Shown here: one piece after another, positions 1 through 10,389 of the stretch
Layout: each line of letters begins with the position of its first letter
How positions within the stretch are numbered: position 1 is the first letter of the stretch
Source of the DNA: Rhizobium sp. BK418
GTDB taxonomy: Bacteria > Pseudomonadota > Alphaproteobacteria > Rhizobiales > Rhizobiaceae
DNA: 64,000 bases
Direction: 5' to 3'
NCBI RefSeq assembly: GCF_004341105.1
Contig: NZ_SLZK01000003.1
Location: 868,001 to 932,000, forward strand
Translations under genes and position numbers: made by a program
Notes under the pieces: generated by a model
Told to the model about the DNA's origin: nothing
The model's database searches: none
Seen by the model: only the letters and a program-made list of their open reading frames with translations

Positions 1-211
1 ATCGCTCAGGGCCTTTTCGGCCCGCCGGCATCGGATGCGTGATCGCCGAATTGCCGCGGCATGATGCAGGACCGCTTCGCGATCTGCGCGACAGAGCCTC
101 CGGCTTAGGGTTTTGCGGAGGCTTTCGCCCCGTTGCAATTCTATTTTAAGAGACATAGTGCAGATCGCTCAGGCCGTAGCTTGCTTAATTCAACCTTGCC
201 TGGAGAGATCC

Positions 212-1144
212 GTGACCTCCATATCAACCGCAATGCGTTTCGCCCCGGATGCAGCGAAGGTTTTGACCGTCGAAGCCATTGTGGAAAATCGCCTTTATGC
301 GTTCGCCTTAAGGGATGCCGCGCTGAAGCTCATTGCCATGCACGACGCCGCGCCTCGTATCGTCCGCTATACCGCAGATATGAAACGATGGCTGCTGACG
401 CAGTCGATTGTGGCTTTTCATTTTCAGCGCGTTACATCGCCGTCTCATCCGGGCCTTACGGCCGCCAAGCTGAACGCCCTCATCGCCGAGAGCGAAGTTG
501 CCTCAAAGAACACGGCGTTCGCGCATCTCGCAGAGATGCGCAATTACGGTCTCCTGGTTGATACTCATGAAAGCGGAGACAGGCGCGTTCGCCAGCTCAG
601 AATTTCCGACACCGCCGAAGCCTTGATCCGCGAATGGTTCGACGAACATCTGAAATCACTCGACATGCTCGATCGGGGCACGCGATTCTCACGATCATCG
701 GCCGATCGGCGCCTGCTCTGGTATGCGCAGCCAAGAATGTCGGAGAGCCTCTTTCACGATCCAGACTGGGCCAGCCCGCCGCAAACGGTGGATGCTTTCG
801 TTCGAACTGCTTCCGGCAGCAACATCCTGCACGATCTGATGTCTCGAGTTTCGCCGGAGCAAGAGCTGGAAACGCGCATGTCTGTTGGCCCTTTGCGCAT
901 CGGAGAATTCTTCAAGCGATACGCCATCTCCCGAACCCACGCGCGGCGCCTTTTCGATCGCGCTCAGCTGCTTGAGGCTTGTGGATGGGACCTCGCCGGT
1001 GAGCGCAGTGGTTTCTGGATTGGGGCAGGGCTGATCCGTGACTATCGACATTGGCAGGCGGTCAAGTTTGCCGCCATCGACGAAGCGTTCGAATGGGCCT
1101 GTCGTCAAGTATCCGAGCCGGCCGGTCGGCAACGAGAGGCTTGA
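212..1144 (+). CDS. Hypothetical winged-helix (MarR-like) protein
   Basis: A 310-residue protein with no assigned function. Residues of about 60-150 (counted from the GTG) carry a pattern of short helices followed by a GDRRVRQLRIS wing, which resembles a MarR/winged-helix DNA-binding fold. A second helix-turn-helix-like stretch (RYAISRTHARRLFDRAQLL) lies in the C-terminal third. The GTG at 212 was chosen because GGAGAG lies 4-5 bases upstream; an in-frame ATG at 113 would add 33 residues that look non-coding, and ATG 233 is another option. No signal peptide or membrane segment is visible. It converges on the ABC exporter gene. A regulator is likely but unproven. Confidence 0.6.
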   Translation: MTSISTAMRFAPDAAKVLTVEAIVENRLYAFALRDAALKLIAMHDAAPRIVRYTADMKRWLLTQSIVAFHFQRVTSPSHPGLTAAKLNALIAESEVASKNTAFAHLAEMRNYGLLVDTHESGDRRVRQLRISDTAEALIREWFDEHLKSLDMLDRGTRFSRSSADRRLLWYAQPRMSESLFHDPDWASPPQTVDAFVRTASGSNILHDLMSRVSPEQELETRMSVGPLRIGEFFKRYAISRTHARRLFDRAQLLEACGWDLAGERSGFWIGAGLIRDYRHWQAVKFAAIDEAFEWACRQVSEPAGRQREA

Positions 1145-1168
1145 TCCCCCGGCGTCCGCTGCCATGTG

Positions 1169-3037
<1,869 letters not shown>

Positions 3038-3216
3038 GATCGACTTGAGCCTCTCGGATCGGAAATCGGGAAGGTGGAGGACTCGGCTACGCGGACTGCA
3101 TGGAATCACCTTCCGGCTGCAATCTCAATTAGAAATTTTGGAGATCTCCCTGCGCTCCGGTAACGCGATCTGGCCGCGATACGCCAGAGCGGCCATTCTT
3201 CGATCAGAACGTGCAT

Positions 3217-4116
3217 TCAGTTCATTGTCTTGAACGTTTCAAAAATCAGCGCTCTCAGCCAGCGATGAACAGGATCTGCGTCCATTCGAGGATGCCACGC
3301 CTGTACGACGTTGAAACCAGGCACGGCGACCGGCAGGTCAAATGTCTCGATCTGGTTTGTCTCGACGGATTTGCGATAGGAATTCGGAATCGCGCCGATC
3401 AAATCGGAAGCCGCCGCAACCGCGATGACAGCTGGAAAGCTTGGCACGATCAATCTGACATCGCGGTAAACGCCGAGTTCGGCGAGCGCCCTATCAACCG
3501 GACCGGCGAAATCCGCTTGCGGTGAGAAGAGGACATGGCCCCATGCGGCATAGTTTTCGACCGTGATCTGATCGGCGTCGAAAATCGGATGTCCCACCCT
3601 CGCGAGACCGACATATCGATCTTCAAAAAGGGTCTGGCAACGCAGTTCCCCGCTGTTCGTCGGCAGGACGCCGATATCCAGATCCACGGCCGCGTCTCTC
3701 AAGGATTGAACATCCTTGTCGGATCTCGGCGCGAACCGAAGCCTTATCCCTGGCGCCGCGTTCGCGACGGCGGCGCTCAGGCGCGCGGCAAAGATAAGTA
3801 CGAATGCCTCATTGGCACGGATCGTGAAATCACGCTGGACCTGGCCGATTTCTACTGATGACGGCGGACTGAGCACCGCCTTCACAGCCTCGTTCAACGA
3901 ATGCACTTCCTGGGCAATCGCTAGGGCGTGCGGAGTGGCGACCATGCCGCGCCCGGCCGGCACAAGGATGGGATCGCCGAGTGCGATCCTCAAGCGCGAC
4001 AGCGTCCGGCTCATGGCGGAGGTGCTAAGGCCAAGACGGCGCGCGGCGCCAGATACGCTTCTCTCGCGCAGCAGCGCATCCAGCGCCACCAGAAGGTTGA
4101 GATCGAGATCGGACAT
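3217..4116 (-). CDS. LysR-family transcriptional regulator (NodD-like HTH)
   Basis: A 299-residue LysR regulator. The N-terminus (DLNLLVALDALLRERSVSGAARRLGLS, residues about 4-30) is the family's winged helix-turn-helix of the NodD/SyrM-like subgroup, followed by the linker helix and a periplasmic-binding-protein-like effector domain. It is transcribed divergently from the MFS transporter gene starting at 4236, with 119 bases between the two starts. The classical reading is that it controls that transporter and itself in response to an exported compound. Regulation of the neighbour is inferred from arrangement only. Confidence 0.88.
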   Translation of the reverse strand: MSDLDLNLLVALDALLRERSVSGAARRLGLSTSAMSRTLSRLRIALGDPILVPAGRGMVATPHALAIAQEVHSLNEAVKAVLSPPSSVEIGQVQRDFTIRANEAFVLIFAARLSAAVANAAPGIRLRFAPRSDKDVQSLRDAAVDLDIGVLPTNSGELRCQTLFEDRYVGLARVGHPIFDADQITVENYAAWGHVLFSPQADFAGPVDRALAELGVYRDVRLIVPSFPAVIAVAAASDLIGAIPNSYRKSVETNQIETFDLPVAVPGFNVVQAWHPRMDADPVHRWLRALIFETFKTMN

Positions 4117-4235
4117 GACTTTCTTGTATCATGTGTGGCGTTACGCGCAATAGTCAGTTGATTCTGTTGCGTCTGGCGCGGTTATCAGGAAGAGTCTACC
4201 TATTCGGCCGTCCGACAATTATTGGGAGTTTCTCA

Positions 4236-5630
4236 ATGTCCCTTGCTTCCACCGCACCGATCTCTGAGGACGGCCTGGCATCGCCTCGACGGTATCTGGC
4301 CATCGCACTCATACTTTCGACAATCGTTCTCGTCGTTCTGGACGGAGCGATCGCCAACGTCGCCTTGCCGTCGATCGCGCTCTCGCTGCATGCGGAAGCC
4401 GGCAGCACCGTATGGGTCGTCTCTGCCTATCAGCTGGCCGTGCTGGTCGCCCTTCTGCCGTGCGGCGCGCTCGGGGAAATCTATGGCGCGCGGCGGGTCT
4501 TTCTGATCGGCGTCGCGCTGTTCACCGCGGCTTCAGCTGCCTGCGCCTTCGCGGGCGACCTCTCCTTGCTGATCCTTGCCCGTTTCATGCAGGGCCTTGG
4601 CGCGGGTGCGATCATGGCGCTTGCGATGATGAACCTGCGCTCAGCCTTGCCGCAGCACATGCTCGGTCCGATCATCGGCGTCAATGCCATGGTCATCGCC
4701 ATTTCTTCCGCTGCCGGCCCCGGCATTGCAGGCGCGATCCTTTCAGTCACGAGCTGGCCCTGGCTGTTTGCGGTCAATATACCGCTCGGCATCATTGTCT
4801 TGCTCAGCGGCGGCCTGCTGGGCAAGGTGCAGGGCACGAACCGGAAGCTGAACGCCAAGGCCTTGCTGGCCAACACGTTGATGTTCATCCTCTTCTTCTG
4901 CGGCACCGACCAGATAGCCAATGCGCCGGCAGTTGGCACGGTCCTCATCGCTGCATCGATCGTTTGCCTTTTCATCCTGCTGCGCCTGGAACGCAACAGC
5001 GCTGCCCCGATCATTCCGACGGATCTGCTGGCGGCACCGGCATTCCGCGTGGCGGTCATTGCCTCCATATCCTGCTTCTGCGGCCAGATGCTGAGCTACA
5101 TCGCGCTGCCGTTTTATCTTCAACACAGGTTGCACATGACACCGGTTCTGGCCGGTCTCTACATGATGCCCTGGCCTGTTGCGACCGCGATCATCGCGCC
5201 GGTTTCGGGACGTCTGGCAAACCGCGTCAAGACAGCATGGCTTTGCGCCACAGGCGGCGCACTGTTAAGTGCCGGCCTGCTTGTGGCCGTTCTCGGCCCG
5301 GCCGATCCTAGAGGCATCGCGTTTGTAGCCGGCACTGTCATCGCCGGCCTGGGTTTCGGACTGTTCCAGACGCCGAACAACCGTATTCTGCTTCTGTCGG
5401 CACCGAAAGCCAGAAGCGGCGCGGCAGGCGCGGTGCAGGGCACGGCGCGACTTCTCGGCCAGGCTCTGGGCGGAATCTCGATGTCAATCATCTTCGCAAC
5501 GCTGCCGCTCTCCGCCGCGCCCGAATTTGCAGTGGTCATCTCCGCCGGCTGCGCGGCGATTGCAAGTCTGGTCAGCCTGAGCCGTGCCCGTTACGAGCTG
5601 ATGGGGGCTTCAGGAAATAGCTCTCGATAA
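4236..5630 (+). CDS. MFS drug-efflux transporter, DHA2 (14-TM) type
   Basis: A 464-residue major facilitator with many hydrophobic helices. Motif C-like glycine/proline helices (AAGPGIAGAIL) and a motif A-like loop (GEIYGARRVFLIG) place it in the drug:H+ antiporter-2 group (SmvA/QacA-like). It should sit in the inner membrane and export organic cations or other toxic compounds by proton antiport. The ATG at 4236 is preceded by GGGAG with 7-base spacing, so it is preferred over an ATG at 4131 that would overlap the divergent promoter. Its neighbour is the LysR gene at 3217-4116, its probable regulator. Confidence 0.88.
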   Translation: MSLASTAPISEDGLASPRRYLAIALILSTIVLVVLDGAIANVALPSIALSLHAEAGSTVWVVSAYQLAVLVALLPCGALGEIYGARRVFLIGVALFTAASAACAFAGDLSLLILARFMQGLGAGAIMALAMMNLRSALPQHMLGPIIGVNAMVIAISSAAGPGIAGAILSVTSWPWLFAVNIPLGIIVLLSGGLLGKVQGTNRKLNAKALLANTLMFILFFCGTDQIANAPAVGTVLIAASIVCLFILLRLERNSAAPIIPTDLLAAPAFRVAVIASISCFCGQMLSYIALPFYLQHRLHMTPVLAGLYMMPWPVATAIIAPVSGRLANRVKTAWLCATGGALLSAGLLVAVLGPADPRGIAFVAGTVIAGLGFGLFQTPNNRILLLSAPKARSGAAGAVQGTARLLGQALGGISMSIIFATLPLSAAPEFAVVISAGCAAIASLVSLSRARYELMGASGNSSR

Positions 5631-5735
5631 GCGCCCTGTCCCGCGAAGGGGCGATTGCGGTGATATTGGGCCTGTACCGAACCGTGTGAGGTGCAGGCCA
5701 GTTCCGCTTTCAAGGCGGGTAAGGATGGCGAGGCT

Positions 5736-6155
5736 TCAATCTGCGTGCCTGATAACGCTGCCCTGCTGAAAATGCTCGCCGGCGTCTTCGATCCGCACCC
5801 AATGGTGCTTCGACCGCTCGAAGATCGATTTGGCGGGAACAGGCAGCAGGCTGGTATTATCCAGCGCTCCGAGCGCCACGCCGATCATCGTCGGAAGATT
5901 GTCCGTTTTCCAACAAACCGATGAGCCACAGTCCGGGCAGAAATAGGAATGCACCTTTCCGCCGCTCGCCGCATCGCGCGTGTATTGCCTGGCCGTTCCC
6001 GAGATGGTGACGGCTTCGGCTGGGTAGAAGGCGCCGGCGCCGAAGGGGGCGCCTGTTCGCCTCTGGCATTCGATGCAGTGACAGGCGATCACCGCTTTTG
6101 GTTCGTCCGGCAGCGTCAATCTGAGTGCACCGCAGCTGCATCGGGCATTGGCCAT
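5736..6155 (-). CDS. GFA-family (CENP-V/GFA domain) zinc protein
   Basis: A 139-residue protein of the glutathione-dependent formaldehyde-activating (GFA) fold. It carries the zinc-binding cysteines of the family: CSCG near residue 7, CHCIECQRR near 25-33 and CPDCGS near 73-77. Family members bind zinc, and a few react with S-hydroxymethylglutathione, but most, including this one, have unknown activity. The start at 6155 has an AAGGAG ribosome site about 7 bases upstream. It stands alone. A second, decayed member of the same family lies at 24847-25030. Confidence 0.85.
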   Translation of the reverse strand: MANARCSCGALRLTLPDEPKAVIACHCIECQRRTGAPFGAGAFYPAEAVTISGTARQYTRDAASGGKVHSYFCPDCGSSVCWKTDNLPTMIGVALGALDNTSLLPVPAKSIFERSKHHWVRIEDAGEHFQQGSVIRHAD

Positions 6156-6538
6156 CGGGATACTCCTTTTGCGATGGGGGAAGATTTCGGGATTTTATGG
6201 AAGATGCCGGGCGCCCAACCGGATACGCACGCCTTGAAACGACGGCGGTTGCTATCAGCTGCGGCTATTCTTGAAGGTGCCGCGAAAGATCCAGCTGAAC
6301 ATGCCGTGAAAGGATATGCCGAAGCGATTACCTGCTGCTCAAATTATCAGGAGTAGAACCGGACGGCAAAATCTAAATTTCTCTCAGCGATTGACTTTAA
6401 AACGCGGAAATCGACGAAGTTTGAAGAATTGTCGGCTCTAGCGAAAAGCCGGCACCTGTGGAACAGGTCCGGCTGTTTTCGAAGGATCGGACCGATCGGC
6501 TGCCCGAGTGCCGCGATCTATTGCAAGGACCCGCTGCC
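6156..6538. other. Intergenic stretch of 383 bases
   Basis: No convincing gene. A 50-codon open frame at 6204-6356 on the plus strand has atypical codon choice and no recognisable similarity, so it is left unannotated. The right part holds the strong bidirectional hairpin described at 6444-6479. The 5' part is the leader of the GFA gene reading left. Confidence 0.5.
6444..6479 (-). terminator. Bidirectional intrinsic terminator after PhnB-like gene
   Basis: Two arms of 12-13 bases (6447-6459 and 6463-6474) pair perfectly apart from one bulged C at 6453, with a GGA-type three-base loop. AAAA lies on the left and TTTT on the right, so it can act on either strand. It sits about 65 bases beyond the stop codon of the leftward gene at 6539-7012, the expected place for that gene's terminator. 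Confidence 0.8.
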
Positions 6539-7012
6539 TCAGCCGCGGCGGGCCGCTTCGATCGCTGCAACGTCGATCTTGCGCATGGTCATCATCGCGT
6601 CGAAGGCCCGCTTTGACGCAGGCCCACCGGCGGCAAGCGCTTCCATCAGGACACGCGGGGTGATCTGCCAGGAGACGCCCCATTTATCCTTACACCAGCC
6701 GCAGGCGCTTTCCTCGCCGCCATTATTGACGATGGCGTTCCAGTAGCGGTCGGTTTCCTCCTGAGTTTCCGTCGAGATCTGGAAGGAGAAGGCTTCATTG
6801 TGCTTGATCTCAGGTCCGCCATTCAGGCCGATGCAGGCAACGCCGCAGACCGTGAAATGGACAACCAGAACGTCTCCTTGCTGGCCGGCCGGATAGTCGC
6901 CGGGGGCTCGATGAATGGCGCCGACGCTGCTGTCCGGAAAGGTTTCGGCGTAAAAGCGGGCTGCTTCCTCGGCGTGCTTGTCATACCAGACGCAGATCGT
7001 GTTCTTTTGCAT
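6539..7012 (-). CDS. PhnB-like VOC-superfamily protein
   Basis: A 157-residue protein of the PhnB / '3-demethylubiquinone-9 3-methyltransferase' family in the vicinal oxygen chelate superfamily. The family signature is visible in the N-terminal CVWYDKHAEEAARFYAETF, the central GGPEIKHNEAFSFQI and the WGVSWQITP segment near the end. Despite the family name it is not expected to be a methyltransferase; most members have no known substrate. An AAAGGA ribosome site precedes the ATG at 7012. It is a single-gene unit ended by the terminator at 6444-6479. Confidence 0.85.
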   Translation of the reverse strand: MQKNTICVWYDKHAEEAARFYAETFPDSSVGAIHRAPGDYPAGQQGDVLVVHFTVCGVACIGLNGGPEIKHNEAFSFQISTETQEETDRYWNAIVNNGGEESACGWCKDKWGVSWQITPRVLMEALAAGGPASKRAFDAMMTMRKIDVAAIEAARRG

Positions 7013-7200
7013 GGTGCGGTCCTTTGCCGTTTGTCTCGTCCCGCAGTGACATAAGGGGTGAACCGGTTTTCGCCAGCCCCGGCGCGCTATTTAAAGCCCA
7101 GCGGCCGCTATCCCCAGAACCACGACTTGTTGACCTCGGTCCTCGCCGCCGCGACAAACGTCTGACGAAGGGACTGCGCGAGGTCATGAAGTGCCTTCGG

Positions 7201-8181
7201 TTAGCCCAGCGCGCTTTGTTCGGCGCAGATGCGGTCGATCAGGGCATCGAACGCGCCCTTCGGCGGACGACCTTTGGCGAAACGCTGTTTGAGATGCATG
7301 ATCGGCTCGGCGAGGATTTCGTCGAGGCTTTCGGCGCAGGTGAAGTCGCCGGCGACGCTCTTGACCTTGGAATTATCGAAAATCGCCGTCCAGGCCTTGT
7401 CACCGGTCAACGGGCCGATCCATTCCGGATTGTATTTGACCAGCGTATCCGTCGGCACATGCACGATCTTTGCCTCGACGCCGAGCAGGCGGGCGATCGC
7501 CTTCTGGATATCGTCCCAGATGTGGGCACGATCATTGGTGATGTGGAAAATGTCCTGCAGCGCCTTCTGCTTGCCGAACAGGCCGACGAAGGGCACGGCG
7601 AAATCCGCCGAGCGGGTCAATGTCCAGGGGGTGTGGCCGTCGCCGGCCACGATGGTTGGCTCGCCATCCAGCATACGCCGCGCCATGATATCGCTATCGC
7701 CCATCATGATCGGCAGGCCGGTGCGGACGGTGTGGCTGGGGCGCACGATCGTCCAGGCGAGATTATCGGCCTTCTTCAGCAATTCTTCGCAGGCAATCTT
7801 GGCCTGGCTATAGGGCCAGTAGGGGTTGATCGCCGGCGTTTCCTCGGTGATCACGTAATGGCGTGCCGGTTTTTCATAGACCGAGGCCGAGGATATGAAG
7901 ATGTACTGGCCGCAATGGCCCGAGAAGATCTCGATGTCGCGGGCAATCTGGTCGGGCGTGAAGGCGATGAACTGGGCGACGACGTCGTAATTGGCTTTGG
8001 CGAGATCGGCATAGGCTGATGATCCAAGCTCGCCGACAATCGAGGTGACACCCGCGGGCAGCGGATCGCCTCTCAGGCCGCGGTTGAAGACGCTGACATC
8101 ATGGCCCTCGGCGACGGCGCGCTCGACGCAGGGGTAGGAAATCTGGCCGGTGCCGCCAATGAAAAGGATTTTCAGAGCCAT
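7201..8181 (-). CDS. NAD-dependent epimerase/reductase (extended SDR)
   Basis: A 326-residue extended short-chain dehydrogenase/reductase. The Rossmann glycine motif GGTGQISYP starts at residue 9, and SSASVYEKP followed by WPYSQAKIACE supplies the Ser and Tyr-x-x-x-Lys (YSQAK) catalytic residues. Such enzymes act on nucleotide sugars or related substrates with NAD(P); the substrate here is unknown. Closest in style are plant/cyanobacterial mRNA-binding-protein-like epimerases. It is a single gene with a GAGG site upstream of its ATG. Confidence 0.85.
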   Translation of the reverse strand: MALKILFIGGTGQISYPCVERAVAEGHDVSVFNRGLRGDPLPAGVTSIVGELGSSAYADLAKANYDVVAQFIAFTPDQIARDIEIFSGHCGQYIFISSASVYEKPARHYVITEETPAINPYWPYSQAKIACEELLKKADNLAWTIVRPSHTVRTGLPIMMGDSDIMARRMLDGEPTIVAGDGHTPWTLTRSADFAVPFVGLFGKQKALQDIFHITNDRAHIWDDIQKAIARLLGVEAKIVHVPTDTLVKYNPEWIGPLTGDKAWTAIFDNSKVKSVAGDFTCAESLDEILAEPIMHLKQRFAKGRPPKGAFDALIDRICAEQSALG

Positions 8182-8271
8182 GTGGGAGACCTCGGTTCGG
8201 AAGTGGCGGAATTATCGATAATCTTCATAGCGCGAAAGAGATGGGGCGTCTCGCGGAAAATAACCGATAGG

Positions 8272-10389
8272 CTAAGACAACGGGTGTGGGTCTGCCGGCG
8301 GCCGGGCAGGACTCGATTTAGGCGCGACCATCAGTTTGCCGATTTCCAGAGCCAGCTGATCCTGGGTGTAGGGCTTTCCAAGCTTGGCGACGTCGAGGTC
8401 CAGCCCGGGCGGGAGTTCGGCATATCCTGAGGCAATGAGGATAGGCAAGCCGGGTGCGATCCTACGGGCGGCTTTGGCGAGGTCTCCACCGGTCATGCCG
8501 GGCATGGAGTAATCAGTGATCATCAGGTCGAAGTTCCCACCGTTGCCGAGGCACTCGAGCGCTTCTCTTGCCGAGTGAGCCTCGACCACTTCATGGCCGA
8601 GATCGGTGAGCATGTCGGCCGAGCTCATAGCGATGAGAACGTCGTCGTCGACGAGCAGAATGCGCTTCGGGCTTTGGACCTTGTCAGCGTCAGCCGGCAG
8701 CGGATGATCAGATTCGGTACGGGCTCGGGCCGATGTGGAGACGGGGATCCAGAGTTCGGCCGTCGTGCCCTTGCCCGGGGCGCTTTCCAGTTTGAGGTCA
8801 CCCTTCAATTGCAGGGCGAGGCCATGGATCATGGAGAGCCCGAGGCCCGTTCCCTTGCCCAATTCCTTTGTCGAGAAGAAAGGCTCTATGGCCCTTTGCA
8901 GCGTTTCCTTGTCCATGCCATGCCCTTGGTCGGCCACGGTCAGGACGACGTAGCTGCCGGCGGCGAGTTCATCGGTCGGTGCAGTCTGCTTCTCCTGCCT
9001 CAGCGCAATGCGGATCGTGCCGCCATCAGGCATTGCATCGCGAGCGTTGACGGCAAGATTGAGCAGGGCCAACTCGACCTGGTTGGCGTCTGCCGACACC
9101 AGAGGAAGATCATCGGGAACCGTGGTTTCGATCATGATGGTCGAGCCGACGGAGCGCTTCAAGAGGTCCGTCATGCCGAGCACGAGCGCGCGCAGGTCGA
9201 CCGGATCGATGTGCAGGTCCTGTCGCCGCGCAAAGGCGAGCAGCCTCTGAGTGAGAGAGGCACCGCGCTTGGCCCCCTGCAGAGCGCCATCGATGAGGCG
9301 GCAGGCCTTGGGGTCGTTTCCGACATACTTGCGCAGCAGTTCGAGATTGCCGAGCACGGCCATCAAGAGATTATTGAAGTCGTGCGCCACGCCACCGGTG
9401 AGCTGGCCGATCGCCTCCATCTTCTGGGCCTGGCGGAGCTGCTCTTCGGCACGTTCGCGCTGGCTGACTTCCGCCATGACCGCGGCGTGTGCCCGTTCCA
9501 GCTCGCGCGTGCGTTCGGCGACCTTTTCCTCGAGGATTTCATTGAGCTGGCGCTGGTGTTCCTCGGCTTGCAGCCGAGCGGTAATATCGGCTGAGACGCC
9601 AACCAGCTTGATGCCTTTTCCCGACCGGTCCCTGTGGAGCTGCGCCCGCATTTCGGCCCAATGAACAGAGCCGTCCCTCCAGACCGTCCGGTATTCGACG
9701 GAATAGTCCGCGCCGGTTTCGACAGTCGCGTCCATTGCAGCCTGCACACGTATCCGGTCATCAGAGTGAACAGACCGCTGCAGATCCTCATAGGTAAAGG
9801 GTTCTTCGGGGCGCCGGCCGAAAATGGTCCTGCAGGTTGCCGAGGTCGTCAGCATTCCCGTCGCAAGATCAAGTTCCCAGGCGCCGAGCCGCCCTGCTTC
9901 CAGGGCGGTCTGAAGCCGGCGCTCGCCTTCATCGAGGGCCTCGATATGCAACCGGGCCTCGTATTGACGCCGCCGTCCGCGCATGGCGGAACGAGCCACG
10001 CTGACAAACGTCGTCGCATGGAACGGCCGTTCGATGAAGCTGACATTGCCCAGGACTTCGGAAAGCCTGGCGGCTGCGGGATTGCGTTCCGGGCCACCGC
10101 CTCTGTTGGTCAGAACAATGAAAGGCAGGTCGGACCAGCTCGGCTGCTGCTCGATCCAGGCGGAGATAGCGCGCAGATCGGCCGATCGCAACGCCTCCTC
10201 GGTGACGACGGCAAACGCAACGTCGTCATTAAGGGCTTCGGCGAAAGAGGAGAGATCCGGCGCTGTTTTTGTCGGTATGCCCACTTCCCGCAGAAGCGAC
10301 GCGGCGATCTGCGCATCGCGGCCGATCGGGGCATGGATCAGGCCGATGGCGTTTCTGTTAGGAATTGTCTCTATCCTCTTCTGACACAT
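8272..10389 (-). CDS. PAS hybrid histidine kinase with degenerate N-terminal receiver
   Basis: About 705 residues with no membrane segments, so cytoplasmic. In order: a receiver-like domain (about 15-135) lacking the phospho-accepting aspartate and the conserved lysine; a PAS/PAC domain (about 170-290); a coiled-coil; a HisKA domain with the phospho-histidine in GGVAHDFNN near 336; a HATPase with the G-box [10 protein letters not shown]; and a C-terminal receiver with phospho-acceptor Asp in MITDYSMPG near 624. It overlaps the end of the upstream kaiC-like gene by about 32 bases, so the two are translated from one message. Alternative starts at 10410 and 10464 exist. The pairing suggests that it takes part in signalling with the KaiC-like ATPase. 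Confidence 0.85.
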   Translation of the reverse strand: MCQKRIETIPNRNAIGLIHAPIGRDAQIAASLLREVGIPTKTAPDLSSFAEALNDDVAFAVVTEEALRSADLRAISAWIEQQPSWSDLPFIVLTNRGGGPERNPAAARLSEVLGNVSFIERPFHATTFVSVARSAMRGRRRQYEARLHIEALDEGERRLQTALEAGRLGAWELDLATGMLTTSATCRTIFGRRPEEPFTYEDLQRSVHSDDRIRVQAAMDATVETGADYSVEYRTVWRDGSVHWAEMRAQLHRDRSGKGIKLVGVSADITARLQAEEHQRQLNEILEEKVAERTRELERAHAAVMAEVSQRERAEEQLRQAQKMEAIGQLTGGVAHDFNNLLMAVLGNLELLRKYVGNDPKACRLIDGALQGAKRGASLTQRLLAFARRQDLHIDPVDLRALVLGMTDLLKRSVGSTIMIETTVPDDLPLVSADANQVELALLNLAVNARDAMPDGGTIRIALRQEKQTAPTDELAAGSYVVLTVADQGHGMDKETLQRAIEPFFSTKELGKGTGLGLSMIHGLALQLKGDLKLESAPGKGTTAELWIPVSTSARARTESDHPLPADADKVQSPKRILLVDDDVLIAMSSADMLTDLGHEVVEAHSAREALECLGNGGNFDLMITDYSMPGMTGGDLAKAARRIAPGLPILIASGYAELPPGLDLDVAKLGKPYTQDQLALEIGKLMVAPKSSPARPPADPHPLS

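Noticed and set aside
1..112. Possible end of a gene at the left edge
   Set aside because: No frame on either strand gives a recognisable protein end; too short to judge.
6204..6356. 50-codon frame between the GFA and PhnB-like genes
   Set aside because: Codon choice differs from neighbours, there is no clear ribosome site or similarity.
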